From: Calycina herbarum
Lineage: Eukaryota; Ascomycota; Leotiomycetes; Helotiales; Pezizellaceae
Direction of reading: 5' to 3'
Length of the DNA stretch: 64,000 nucleotides
NCBI GenBank assembly: GCA_001414485.1
Contig: LLEY01000185.1
Location: 1-64,000, forward strand
In this document: piece after piece, positions 35,601 to 49,290 of the stretch
Layout: every line of letters starts with the position of its first letter
How positions within the stretch are numbered: the first letter of the stretch is position 1
Notes under the pieces: generated by a model
Databases searched by the model: none
The model's input: the letters and a program-made list of their open reading frames with translations, nothing else
What the model was told of the DNA's origin: nothing
Position numbers and translations under genes: made by a program

Positions 35601-36630
35601 GACCGTCAGATACTATTATCTCTAACCGCGGTCCGTAATTCGTCTCAAAGTTCTAGCAAGAGTTTAACCGGATCCTAGAGACTAAGATCAAGCTATCCAC
35701 AGCTACACACGTACAAACCGACGGTTAAACTAAGAATATAAACCAGTAGATTAACCAACGCCTTCGCCCGTTTATAAACTACTATTAGGATAACTAGTCT
35801 AAACTAATGCCGATTATAGACTACGCTTAAGCTACACTTCCCTAGGACTCGACAACTCTTCTGCTTATACAAATCGAGCTTAGTTACGTGCCACGTACCA
35901 GCTTTAATTAGGTCCGCCAGAGCCCGGAAGAGCTAATAAGCGTCTGTAAACAGCTTTCACAAGACAAAGCAGTTGTATACGCAACCTATATACACAGCGC
36001 CTAGGAAACCGCCTATAAGAGAATCGAGGCTGCTTAGGAACGCTAGCGTAAGCAAGCAAACAAGCACCGGCGACCAGTAGACTTTGCTATAGACAACAAG
36101 GTCTACGTATCAACAAAGACGTAGAATATAGACCGCCTAAGCTATAAGCTCGACCAGCAGATAGCTAGTCTATATATAGTCTTAGAAAAGGTTAGAAACG
36201 CTTTCTAGGTTAACCTGCCTCCGACAATTAAAATATAGCCTGTAATCTCTATAGATAAGCTTCGCAAAGCTCTTAACAATCTGCTACCAGGCTAGCTATA
36301 AGAACTAGGACTGCCTATTATAGTTAACAGGTATAACGAATAGGATATAGACCAAGTACTAGCCTCTAAAGGCTATTATAGAAAATTACAATACCGGGTT
36401 TAATAGGTATAAAGCAAGCTAGACCCGGCCTAGTACCTAGCTTCTAACTTTATAGGCTGCCTATATAAGCTTTAAGAGTTTCATACTCTAAATCCTTCTC
36501 TTCTAGGGCCTCCTAGGTACTTAGTAGAATAGTTATAGAGCTAGGAAGATAGTATAGACAAGCTGGAATATTATAAGAACGAGGATAAATTACCTATAAG
36601 GTAGTAGGTTCAGAGCTCGTAGGCGAGCTC
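32640..36630 (+). pseudogene. C1 pol remnant
   Basis: Protease region near 32690-32960, reverse transcriptase near 33700-34300 (LYINYYKLNN, KLDIRQAFHRIRI; YLNN at 34106-34117 from YLDD), RNase H near 34540-34900, integrase near 35290-35960 (ISVDFKEFPP, HVQTDG) and a C-terminal chromodomain-like segment near 36330-36490 (KLQYRV, then YLASNFIGC). Many TAG/TAA stops. Confidence 0.88.
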
Positions 36631-36635
36631 TACTT

Positions 36636-36649
36636 AAAGAGGGGGGTAA
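36636..36649 (+). other. Polypurine tract of C1
   Basis: AAAGAGGGGGGTAA directly precedes the 3' LTR, in the position and composition expected for the plus-strand primer of reverse transcription. It is very similar to the element E tract. Confidence 0.85.
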
Positions 36650-36978
36650 TATTACGGACCTGGCCACCGCCGAGCACGTGACTCGTGTACGGCTACTCGC
36701 CGGCGTCTATAAAGCCTGCTATTCCTAGCCTAGCCTAGAACTATTCCTACCTAGGCTAGGAACTATTTCTATAAACAAATCGACATTCCTATAACTTATT
36801 AATTCCTTAGCTATCTCTATATTATAGGACCTCTAGAAGTCTCCTCTTTCCTTCTCTTCTCTTCTATAGCTTTAGATCTTCAATTAAACCACCTCTTACT
36901 TCTCTGATTATCCGCTACACCTATATATACTATAGGTAAGGATAACTACCAGAGGGCTAGCAGATTAGGTTTGTCACA
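36650..36978 (+). repeat. 3' LTR of C1
   Basis: 329 bp, TATTACGGACC to TTTGTCACA. Most differences from the 5' LTR are C-to-T or G-to-A in this copy. Confidence 0.95.
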
Positions 36979-39900
36979 CTTTTCGTACCTAATTATTCTA
37001 TAAAGGCGATCTAAAATTTTAAGGTAAAGAGCTTATCTCTATCTAAGAGTATTTCTTTAAGTAGTCTATATCTTAAGACTACTTTTCTAAGGAATATAAA
37101 TACTAATTCCTTAGCTATACTTAACTCTATATATACTATTAGAATTATATATTTTATAAGTCGTTCTATAATAACTAGGATCGTGTTATATTTAACTTCT
37201 ATTATCAGATCTTTAGATTTTAGTAATTTAATAATAAAATCTATAGATATTAATTTCTAAAGTATCTATAGTATTAAAGTAGTGTTTATCTATCTATAAG
37301 AAGTATAGTAGAAAGCCTTATTCCTAGTATAGGTATTATATTCTACTATTACTTCCTTAACTATTATAGATAACTGATTAACGTAGTAATGTTATCTTAT
37401 TCTCTAGAGGGTTCTACGAATTCCTTAGTATCTATAAGCGGGTATAGTATAGTATTCTTATATAAATTCCTTTATATACGAGCTAGGAACTTATAATTTC
37501 CCTTTTATATATTAGTTATAACCTTTATATATGTTTTAAATTTTATTTATTTAGATATTGTTTATTACTACTATCTCGTATATAGTAGGTACTAAGTCTC
37601 TATTCTTAAGAGCTTCTAAGATCGTAATCTTCTTATACTTCTTATTTTTCTTATATCTAGGTTTCTAGCTAAGAGTATTAGCTCGAGTATTCGATATTCC
37701 TTTTATATATCGAATAACGATATTAAATCTTTTTAATATCTCTAACTATCTAGCTAATTATCTTATTATAAGTTTCTTAGTAGTTGTAAATATCCTAAGA
37801 TTCTTATAGTCGAATAAAACTATAACTAGGTATTTTACTAACTATAAATAAATCCTCTAGTATTCTAAAGCTAATACTATAGTAAGCAGTTCCTTATTAA
37901 AGATACTATAGTTTTATTACACTAGGTTAAATGTTTTAGAATAATATATAATAGGTATAAGTTTTCCTTTATTATTTAGCTATAGATAAACTATACCTAC
38001 TACTATGTCTAAGACGTCTATTTCAATTATACTAGGTTTATCTATATCGAAATTATATAGAATAGGCTTTTCTATAAACTTTGCTTTAATTTTCTAAAAA
38101 GCATTCTTCGTCTATTTATTCTATATAAACCTAATAGCTTTCTTAACTAGTACTATTATTAGTTTAGCAATCTTTATATAGTCTTATATAAACAGATAAC
38201 AAAAGTTTACGAATCTAAAAAAGGACTATACATCTTTTACGTTCTTTAGTAATTTCTAGTTTAAGACGTCTTAGATCTTTACTAGATCTATTTCTATTTT
38301 TCCTAGGTTAAATACCTATCTTAGGAAAAGTATCTAAGTTACTTTAAACTCGTATTTTAAGAGTTTTAACTAAGAGTTTACTTTTATAAGTCGTTGTAAA
38401 ACTTCTCTAATATATCTCTTATATTCTTCTTCTTTTTCTAAGAAGATTAGGATATTATCTAGGTAATAAATTACTATTACTCCTAGAAGATCTCTTAAAA
38501 TGTTATTATTTTATCTCTAATATATAGCTAGTATATTATATAGTTTAAATAGTATAATTATATATTTATAAAAGCCTAATAGTAAAGTAAATACTATCTT
38601 CTATTTATCTCTAACTTTTATTTATATAAGTCTATAAGCATTTTATTAATCTAGTTTCATAAATCGTACTACCTTACCTAACTTATTCTATAAGTATTAG
38701 CTAAGTAGTAGCAGATAAGCGTTCTTAACTATAACGTGATTTACTTCTTAGTAATTAATATATACTCTTCTATCTAGATCGTCTTTCTTCTTAATAATAA
38801 GTATATTTAAGATAATTAGTAACTTAGATCTTCTAATATATCCCTTCTTAATACCTTCCTTTATATAACTTTCTATTCTCTATAGGCTTTTCTAGTTATA
38901 TAACCGAAGCTTCTACTTTAAGAGGTAATAACCCTCTTTTAATTTAATCTTATAATCCTATAAGCAATGTTTTAGTAAGGCTCGCAAGTCTTCTAGGTTT
39001 TTAAACAAAGCTCTAAATTCTCTATACTATATAGGTATTTCGTTATCAGCTTTCTTACTAACCTATAGAGGACCTTAGACAAGGTGTCCTAGTACTTTAG
39101 AAGAGGTAGCGCTAACCTTGTTCTAGTCTTAAAGTTATAAATATAAACCTTTATATTTATATTAACTAAAGGTTATTATTCTATTCTTCTAATCGATTTC
39201 TAGATTATATTCCTAAATCTATAGTATACTAAATATTACTTCCTTACTCTCTATTTTAATAATATTAAATTATATATCTAAATAGTATCCTTTAATATTA
39301 ACTTTTATTAGGATAGTTTACTAATTAATAATTCTATTTTAATATATAACATCTATTCTATTAACTACCTCTAATTAGTATAGTCTTATTCCTTTAATTA
39401 GAACGTTCAGCTTTTCTTAAGCTATTAGAGAAATAAAGTTACTCGTTACCTCTAAGTCTATTATAACTTATAACTTTTTCTCTTATATTACTATAGTTAC
39501 TATTAACTGTCTTTCTTTTAAAGTAGTATTTAACTTTACTTTAACGTATTAGACTTTAAAAGATCGATTTTCTCAGTTATAATTCTTTCTCTCCTTAATC
39601 TTATACTATAGAAAGAATCTTACTCTTTCTTTATTAACGTATACTACCTTATATACTAGTCTATATTCTACGATTCCTATAGTTTTAGAGATTTCTCCTA
39701 TAAATCGTTTTAGTATTTATTTGTAATTATATTAGATCTATTTATAATTAGTTTCTAAAATAGCTTCTATAAACCAAAGTTCTCCTATATATAGATAATC
39801 TAAAGTAGCCTCTAGTATACTTATCTCTGGTTTTATATAGTAAACCTTGAATATATAGTCCCTTAAATTCTTTTCTCTAATAGCTTAAATCTAAGACTAA

Positions 39901-41934
39901 GGAAAGAATACTACTCCTTCTTCATCTGATAATACTACTTCGTATATCTGATAATACTCTACTATTCTAGTAGGCTTTAGTAATATTCCTTTGAATCGCT
40001 TCTATAATAACTAGTCTAAAGTTAGACTTAGTTTATATTATATCTATTATATTATTAATTTCTAAACTATTTCTATAAACTATAGTTCTCCTACTAATAG
40101 ATAGTACAATTCTTCTAGTTCCGTCTTAGCCTATCTAGTTATATCGAGTTCCCTTCGCTCTTAGAATAATATACTAAATAGTTATTATAAGTTATATTTT
40201 CTAAATACTAACTTATTATTTCTAATTAATATAACTATAATATATTACTTAAATTCCTTTAGTATAACATCTTTAGGTAGTGTCTTATAGAAAGAGGTTT
40301 TAATTCGTTCTACAAATCCTATTAGAACTTGCTATATCCACGTACTAGTCTTATCTAAAATATCATATATTCTCTATATATCCTCTACTTTAAAGTAGCT
40401 AGTTTTTTCAACTAGTTAACGTTTTCGTTCTAGTTCCTTTTCCTTAATAGTTTTCTATCTAGTAATTAGACTAACTAGAGTTATTATTTTAGGGTTATTA
40501 CTTATAACTATATACGTTGTTAAGATAGTTAGGTTAACCTCTTATATTATATAAGGACTCTAGAAGTCTAGTTTCTAGTTATCGATATATACCTATCGAT
40601 TTCCTTATTTAAAGGTTCTAAGAAAAGCTTAACTTTCTCTAACTTTAGAGTCTTTATTCTTCCTTTTACCTTCTAAACTAGAAGATAAATCTAATATCTC
40701 TAAAGAACTAGTTAATAGTAGTAATTCGTATTCTACTTAAAGAGGTTGCTTAGATTCTATTACTAATTATATATTATAATATTCTTTAAAGAGTAGGTCC
40801 TTATTATTATTAGTATCTTATATACTACTAATTTCTTTATTATTTTTAATCTAGGTTCTATATCTTTATACTTCGAGCTCCTTATCTATAAGTTTAATAT
40901 AATCAGTTAAAGCTACCTATTATTAAATAGTAGTATTAATTTATTTCTTCCTCTTAGAGTCTTTCTTCTTACTATACTTATTTACTCTATAACCTAGAAG
41001 GCTATAGTTATAACATAAGTTCTACTCGCGTCGATGATTTCGCTTCTCTTAGGAAAGTCCTTTTTTCTTTAGAAAGGTTTTCTTCTATATAGTATTTACC
41101 TCCTTACTATGTTTACTAGTATAAGAGTGCTTCTACTTTCCTAACCCTTTACTCTTTTCCTTATACTTAGGGTTACTCTTTCTAAATTCGTATAAGCGGT
41201 TATCTAGCTAGATAACCTCCTTAATTATACCTATAATAGTTAAGAATTATATGTTCTATTTAGCTATTTCCTTATAGATATATATCTTTAATCCTCTATA
41301 AAAGAGTTCTATAAGAGTAATAGTATCCTATCCTAACTTCGTCCTATAATGTTAGAATTTATTAGTATAATCTATTACTAATCTAGTCTAGTATAATTCT
41401 AAAAGCTTATATATAACTGTTTAGATTGTATTAAAGTCTCTAAAAACTTTCCTAATAGTTACTTTAAATCCCCTCTAAGATTTAAACATAATCTTAGTTA
41501 ATTCTATCTTTCTATCTTTATCCTTATTCTTAAAGAAGTCCTCTAAGTATAGCTAGGCCTATTCTAATACTAATCCTCTAAGATAGGAGATAGCAAAGAT
41601 AGTTTATAAGTTATAATTACCTTCGAACTTATTAGAATTAAAGTTAAAGTAGATGTCTATTTAGAGAAGGAACGAGTTAAGTTCCTTTCACTTCCTATAA
41701 TACATATTAGGTATCTTAACTTTAATAGACTTAAGTGCTTCGACCTTATAGAGCTTAGGTGTATCTAGTATACTAATACTATCGTCGTTCCTAGTTAACT
41801 ATATACTAGCAGGTGTTCTTCTAGTTATACTTCTAGATATTCCTATAACGTTAACTCGACTAGTATTCGAGCTAGCTACTACGGCGAGGGTTACTAGAGC
41901 TATAGCGACTAAACTTCTAAGCAGGTGCTTAAAG

Positions 41935-42395
41935 TATAACGAAACTTAAACAAACTAAACAAAGATAACTAAGTCTTAAAAGTTAGTATATAGGTAAGAA
42001 GTATAGATACGCTAAGTTGTTTACTTAGAAGTAAACTCGTTACTTATATCAAAGATATTAAATAAGATAATAAGATTAATAACTAAAGTTAAGTACGAAG
42101 CTTCTATCTAATAACAGACGTACTAGTCTTATATAGAACCTTTGTTTATATTAGAGTCCTCCTTAGTAGGAGTCCCGAAGATAGAGTCCGACTCTATTTC
42201 TAGAGCTCCTTAAAACTAGACTCTATTACCTAACTATTCTTAACCGAGTTACGTGATATAACTGTAATAAGATCCTAGGGTTGTATATCTTACTATATCT
42301 AATCCTTTCTTCCTTTCAGGGTTATAATAGTACTCGTCCTATTAGGACGTCGCCTGAACTTCACTTCGTCACATGCTGGCACGTGATTCGTGACA
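41935..42395 (-). repeat. 5' LTR of B2
   Basis: 461 bp, TATAACGAAAC to TTCGTGACA. The adjoining internal sequence (41918-41931) is the TAAGCA-GG-TGCTTA inverted repeat found beside the 5' LTR of family B copies. Confidence 0.95.
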
Positions 42396-43040
42396 TATAT
42401 CTCTTCTTAATACCTTCCTTTATATAACTTTCTATTTTCTATAAGCTCTTCTAGTTATATAACTAAAGCTTTTACTTTAAGAGGTAATAACTCTCTTTTA
42501 ATTTAATCTTATAATCTTATAAGCGATGTTCTAGTAAGGCTTATAAGTCTTCTAGGTTTTCGAATAATACTCTAAATTCTCTATACTATATAAGTATTTC
42601 GTTATTAGCTGTCTTACTAACCTATAGAGGACTCTAGGCTAGATTTCCTAGTATATTAGAAGAGATAGCGCTAACGTTATTCTAGCCTTTAAGTTATAAT
42701 TACAAACCTACGTAATTATATTAACTAAAGGTTATTATTTAAGCCTTCTAATTAATATCTAGATTATATTCTTTAATCTATAGTATACTAAGTATTACTT
42801 TCTTACTTCTTATTTTAATAATATTAAATTATATATTTAAACAGTGTTCTTTAATATTGATTTTTATTAGAATAGTTTACTAATTAATAATTCTATCCTA
42901 GTATATAACGTCTATTCTATTAACTACTCTTAGATAGTATAGCTTTATACTTTAGATTAAGACGTTTAGCTTCTTTAGAGCTATTAGAGAAAGGAAATTA
43001 CTTATTACCTCTAAGTTAATTATAACTTATAGTTCCTTTC

Positions 43041-43478
43041 TATTACGAATCACGTGTAAGTATATAATAAGTGAAGACTAGGCGGCGCTCTAATAGGTTA
43101 AGTACTATCGGAAACTCTTATAATAAAAAGAAGGATCCTTAGACTAGCTAAGCGATCTATAGATTTCTTTTAGTAAGAAACATTACGTAACCTAGTCGCC
43201 TAAGTCGCTTAAGTCGTCTATCGACTAAAGCGATTAGAGCGAGCGACTAGAGCGATTAGAACAGGAGACTATAGTTCTATATAAGACTAGCACATCTGCT
43301 ATTAGATAGGAGCTTCGTACTTAACTTTAGTTATTAATCTTATTATCTTATTTAATATCTTTAATATAAGTAACGAGTTCACTTCTAAGTAAACAACCTA
43401 GCGTATCTGTACTTCTTACTTATATACTAACCTTCGAGACTTAGTTATCTTTATTTAGTTCGTTTAAATTTCGTTACA
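43041..43478 (+). repeat. 5' LTR of B3
   Basis: TATTACGAATCACG to CGTTACA. The U3 module holds short repeats of AGTCGCYTA and GCGATTAGA. Confidence 0.95.
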
Positions 43479-43481
43479 CTT

Positions 43482-43495
43482 TAAGCACCTGCTTA
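43482..43495 (+). repeat. Inverted repeat at the primer-binding position of B3
   Basis: TAAGCA-CC-TGCTTA begins four bases after the 5' LTR, where a tRNA primer-binding site would be expected. It recurs in B2 (41918-41931) and, with one RIP-type change each, in B1 and B5. Confidence 0.7.
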
Positions 43496-43499
43496 GAAG

Positions 43500-46400
43500 T
43501 TTAGTCGCCATAGCCTTAGTAACCCCCGCCGTAGTAGCTAGCCTAAATACTAGTTAAGTTAACGTCGTAGATATATCTAGAAGTACGACTAGAAGAACAC
43601 CTACTAGTATATAGTTAGTTAGAGATAACGATAATATTAGTATACTAGACGCCTCTAAGCCTTATAAGGTTAAAGTACTTAAATCTATTAAAGTTAAGAT
43701 ACTAGATACGTATTATAAGAAGTAAAAGGAACTTAACTTATTTCTTCTCTAAATAGACATCTACTTTAACTTTAACTCTAATAAGTTTAAAGGTAATTAT
43801 AACTTACGAACTATCTTTACTATCTCCTATCTTAGAGGATTAGTATTAGAATAGGCCTAGCTATACTTAGAGGACTTCTTTAAGAATAAGAATAAAGATA
43901 GAAAGATAGAATTAACTAAGATTATATTTAAATCTTAGAGAGGATTTAAGACAACTATTAGAAAAGTCTTTAGAGACTTTAATATAATCTAAACAGCTGT
44001 ATATAAGCTTTTAGACTTATGCTAAACTAGATTAGTAATAGACTATACTAATGAATTTCAACGTTATAGGATAAAATTAGAATAGGATACTATTACTCTT
44101 ATAGAACTCTTTTATAGAGGATTAAAGGTATATATTCGTAAGGAAATAGCTAAGTAGAACATATAATTCTTAACTATTATTAGTATAATTAAGGAAGTTG
44201 TCTAGTTAGATAACTACTTATACGAATTTAGAAAGAGTAACCCTAAGTACGGAGAAAAGAGTTAAGAGTTAGAGAAGTAGAAGCACTCTTATGCTAATAA
44301 ACATAGTAAGAAGGTAAACGCTATATAAAAGAAAACCTTTTAAAAGAAAGGAGGACTTTCTTAGAAGGAGTAAAATCGTCGACGCGAGTAGAACTTGTGT
44401 TATAACTATAGCCTCTCTAGCTATAGAGTAAATAAGTATAGTAAGAAGAAAGACTCTAATAAGAAGGGACAAATTAACGCTATAGTTTATAAAGAAGTAG
44501 TATTACTTAACAAAATCAAACTTATAAACGAGGAACTTAAAGCTAGAGAATATAACACGTAAATTAAAACAGACGCTATAGATATAACAGCAGGCGCTAT
44601 ATACTTATAGCTAAATAATAGAATCGAGTTATAAGTTAGTAAGGTATAAGATACTAATAATAATAGAGATCTATTACTTAAAGAATATTATAATATATAA
44701 TTAGAGATAGATTATAAATCTCCTCTTTAAGTAGAATATAAGTTACTATTATTAACAAGTTTATTAGAGTTATTAAAGTTAGAATCTAACTTATTAGAGG
44801 TAAATCCTAGAATATATAAACCTAAAGAAAAGGAAACATAAGCATTTATTAGGACCTTTAAGAAAGGAAATAGATAGGTATATATAGAAGGACAGAAACC
44901 TGATTTCTAGAGCCTATATTCTACTTAAGAAGTTAATTCTACTATCTTAACTACTTATAAAATAGTAAGAAAAGATTAAGGTTAAGTAACTATAGTCAGC
45001 TCTATTAATAGCAGAGAAACTATTAAGTTTAAAGAACTAGGACTAGAACAGATAATACTAAATAACTACCTAGAAAAGAGAGATCTATAGATAGTTACTA
45101 ATTTAAAGGATAATGCTACTAAATAGTAGTAGTATTACTTAGAAGGATTTAATAAATATAATAGATGTCTAAAGTTAGATATTATTACCTACCTCTCTAG
45201 TTAAGACTATAAGTTAGAAATTAATAAAAAATATTAAGTATTAGGAGTTAAAAAAGGAGTTATAATAGTATTTAAAGGATTAGAAGATTAGTAGATATTT
45301 AGAGTTACTAAGATAGACCTATAGACTAATATAATCTAGGAATTCTACTAACCTATGAAAGGTAAGTAGTAGACTACTAAAACATTATATAAAGTAACTA
45401 TTAAATAGGTTTAGTATAAACTATAAGTATTATTAGATTAGTCTATAGAAAAACGTTTTATAAGAACTCTTCTAAAACCTAAGAAAACTATAGAAGATAG
45501 TCTAATATATAAAGTAGCTTTTTCTAATAATAAAAAAGTAATATTCTTCTTAAGCTCTTAGAAAGAAGATAATAGAGAAAGAAGATTTAAGATTTATTAT
45601 ATTAAACTAGAAAATTACACTACTATAAGAGAGTTAAACGCTATATTAGAAGAAAATTAACTTATAATAATAGTAAAGATAAGAGGAAAGGAACTCTAAG
45701 TCTTAATTAATTCTAGAGTAACGAGTAACTTTCTTTCCTTAGTAGCTTAGAAGAAGCTAAACGTTCTAATTAAAGATATAAAGCTATATTACTTAGGAGT
45801 AGTTAATAGAACAGACGTTATATACTAGGATAGAATTATTAATTAGTAAACTATTCTAATAAAGATTACTATTAAAAGATACTACTTAAATATATAATTT
45901 AATATTATTAAAATAGAGAATAAGAAAGTAATACTTAGTATACTATAGATTTAAGAACATAATCTAAATATTAACTAGAAGGCTTAGAAAATAACCTTTA
46001 GTTAATATAATTACATAGGTTTATAATTATAACTATAAGGCTAGAACAAGGCTAGCGCCACCTCTTCTAAGACACTAGAACACCTTGCCTAGGGTCTTCT
46101 ACAGGTTAGTAAGACAGCTGATAAGAAAATACCTATATAGTATAGAGAATTTAAAGCTTTGTTTAAAAACCTAGAAGGCTTATAAGCCTTACTAGAACAT
46201 CGCTTATAGGATTATAAGATTAAATTAAAAGAGGGTTATTACCTCTTAAAGTAGAAGCTTCAGTTATATAACTAGAAAAGCCTATAAAGAATAAAAAGTT
46301 ATATAAAAGAAGGTATTAAGAAAGGATATATTAGAAAATCTAAGTTACTAATTATCTTAAACATACTTATTATTAAGAAGAAAGACAACCTAGATAAGAG

Positions 46401-49290
46401 AGTATATATTAATTACTAAGAAGTAAATCATATTATAATTAAGAACGCTTATCTGCTACTACCTAGCTAATACTTATAAGACAAGTTAAGTAAGGTAGTA
46501 TAATTTACGAAACTAGATTAATAAAACACTTATAAACTTATATAAATAAAAGTTAGAGACGAATAGAAAACAGTATTTACCTTACTATTAAGCCTTTATA
46601 AATACACAGTTATGCTATTTAGACTCTATAATATACTAGCTATATATTAAAGATAAAATAATAATATTTTAAAAGATCTTCTAAAAGTAATAATAATATA
46701 TTACCTAGATAATATCTTAATCTTCTTAGAAAAAGAAAAAGAATATAAGAGATATATTAAAGAAGTTTTATAACAACTTATAAAAGTAAACTCTTAGTTA
46801 AAACTCTTAAAATATAAGTTTAAAGTAACTTAGACACTTTTCTTAAGATAGGTATTTAGCTTAGAGAAAATAGAAATAAATCTAGTAAAGATCTAAGACA
46901 TTTTAAACTAGAAGTTACTAGAGAATATAAAAGATATATAGTCTTTCCTTAGATTTATAAACTTCTACTATCTATTTATATAAGACTATATAAAGATTAC
47001 TAAACTAATATTAGTACTAGTTAAGAAGGCTATTAAATTCATCTAGAATAAATAAGCTAAGAACGCTTTTTAAAAGATTAAAGCAAGGTTTATAGAAAAA
47101 CCTATTCTATATAATTTTAATATAGAAAAACCTAGTATAATCGAAATAAACACCTTAGATATATTAGTAGGTATAATTCACCTATAACTAAATAGAAAAG
47201 GGAAACTTATATCTATTATATATTATTCTAAAACGTTTAACCTAGCTTAATAAAACTATAGTATTTTTAATAAAGAATTGCTTACTATAGTATTAGCTTT
47301 AGAATACTAGAGAATTTATTTATAGCTAGTAAAATACTAAGTTATAATTTTATCTAACTATAAGAATCTTAAGATATTTATAACAACTAAGGAACTTATA
47401 ACTAGATAATTAGCTAGATAGTTAGAGATATTAGAAGGATTTAATATTATTATTTAATATATAAAAAGAATATTAAATACTTAAGCTAATACTCTTAGCT
47501 AAAAACCTAGATATAAGGGAAATAAGAAGTATAAAAAGATTATAATCTTAAAAACTCTTAAAAATAGAGACTTAGTATCTACTATATACGAAATAGTAAC
47601 GATAAATAATATCTAGATAGATAAAATTCAAAATATATATAAAGGTTATAACTAGTATATAAAAGGGAAACTATAGGTTCCTATGACAAACCTAATCTGC
47701 TAGCTCTCTAGTAGTTATTCTTACCTATAGTATATACAGGTGTAGCGGATAATTAGAGAAGTAAGAGGTGGTTTAATTAAAGATCTAAAGCTATAGAAGA
47801 GAAGAGAAGGAAAGAGGAGACTTCTAGAGGTCCTATAATATAGAGATAGCTAAGGAATCGATAAGTTATAAGAATGTCGATCCGTTTGTAGAAATAGTTC
47901 CTAGCCTAGGTAGGAATAGTTCTAGGCTAGGCTAGGAATAGCAGGCTTTGCGAACGCCGGCGAGCAGCCGTACGCGAGTCACGTGCTCGGCGGTGGCCAG
48001 GTCCGTAACAGTTCCTAGCTTATATATAAAGGAGTTTATATAAGAATACTATACTATGCCTACTTATAGACACTAAGGAATTTATAAAACTCTTTAGAGA
48101 ATAAGATAATATTACTATATTAATCGATTATCTATAATAGTTAAAGAAGTAATAGTAGAATATAATACCTATATTAGGAACAAGGCCTTCTACTATATAC
48201 CTTATAGACAGATAAATACTACTCTAATACTATAAATACCTTAGAAATTAATATCTATAGATTTTATTATTAAATTACTAAAATCTAAAGATCTAATAAC
48301 AGAAGTTAAGTATAACTTAATCCTAGTTATTATAGAACAACTTATAAAGTATATAATTCTAATAGTATATATAGAGTTAAGTATAGCTAAGGAATTAGTA
48401 TTTATATTTCTTAGAGAAGTAGTCTTAAGATATAAACTACTAGAAGAAATACTCTTAGATAAAGACAAACTCTTTACCTTAAAATTTTAGATCGCTCTTA
48501 TAGAACGATTAAGTATAAAAAGGAAGCTTTCTATAGCTTTTTACTCTTAGATAAATAGAGGAAATAAACAGATAAATTAAGTAGTTAAAACATACCTTCG
48601 TTATTATATAAACTACTAGTAAAATAACTAAGTAGAACTACTACTCTTAGTACAGTTTATCTATAATAGTTTAGTAATAGAGATAACACTTATTATACTA
48701 TTCTATACTAACTTTAGATATAAGTTATTAGTATATTAAGAACTACTATCTACGACTATTAATAACTAACTTACTTATATTTAAGTCTTAAAAATTAAAA
48801 GTCTATATAAAGAACTCGTAGAGGATTTATAGTTTATAGTTAAAAGAAACACGTACTACTATAATAAACGACGTAGTTAAGAGCTAACGCTAAAAGAGGA
48901 GAATAAAGTCTACTTAGTATAAAAAAATATTAATATAAAAAGACTAAGTAATAAACTAGATTATAAAAAACTTAGACTATTTAAAATCAAACAAGTTAAG
49001 AGACCTTTAAACTATAAATTAGTACTACTAAAAATAATAAACATCTACCTAGTATTCTATATATCCTTACTTAAACCAGTACTACTAGGAGTACTACTAG
49101 CCCTATTTATAGAAATTCAACTAGTTAATCTAAACGCTAAATAGGAAGTTAAAAGGATTCTTAACTATAAGATTATTAGAAGTAAGATTAAGTATTTAAT
49201 TAAATAGTTAGATTACTTATACTTAGAGAACACTTAAGAACCTAAGAAAAACATTAACTAGTATTTAGAGGAACTTTAGAACTTCTACTA
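43500..49290 (+). pseudogene. B3 gag-pol remnant
   Basis: Plus-strand polyprotein remnant. Gag covers about 43550-44500, with a zinc knuckle near 44390-44440 (CYNYSLSSYR: some Cys/His now Tyr). RT carries YLDN at 46702-46713, RNase H is near 47100-47500, and the solo LTR C2 falls between RNase H and integrase. Integrase core about 48020-48580 (SIDFIIKLLKSKD, LLDKDKLFTLKF) and chromodomain about 49130-49280 (KRILNYKIIRSKIKYLIK). Dense stops. Confidence 0.88.
47682..48010 (-). mobile_element. Solo family C LTR (C2) inside B3
   Basis: A 329-bp LTR, TATGACAAACC to GGTCCGTAACA, flanked by GTTCC (47677-47681 and 48011-48015). It is close to unmutated (ggcggtggccaggtccg) inside heavily RIP-mutated B3. 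Confidence 0.96.

Larger units (their letters stand above)
31060..36978 (+). mobile_element. Ty3/gypsy chromovirus C1
   Basis: A 5,919-bp element with 329-bp LTRs and TSD CTTTT (31055-31059 and 36979-36983), inserted in B2. Order is LTR, leader, gag, pol, chromodomain, PPT, LTR. It is less AT-rich than its host and keeps more CpA, so it is probably younger or less exposed to RIP. Confidence 0.96.
30290..41934 (-). pseudogene. B2 gag-pol remnant (split by C1)
   Basis: Minus-strand gag-pol in two parts, 41934-36984 and 31054-30290, around C1. Reading leftwards: gag from about 41900, a zinc-knuckle region near 41050-41000, protease, RT with YLDN at 38465-38454, RNase H near 37700-38050, and integrase plus chromodomain beyond C1. 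Stops at most expected Gln and Trp codons. Confidence 0.85.
29313..42395 (-). mobile_element. Ty3/gypsy chromovirus B2
   Basis: Complete family B element on the minus strand with 461-bp LTRs at both ends and TSD TATAT (29308-29312 and 42396-42400). It is inserted in B1. It carries gypsy element C1 (31060-36978). Without C1 it is 7,159 bp. Confidence 0.95.
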
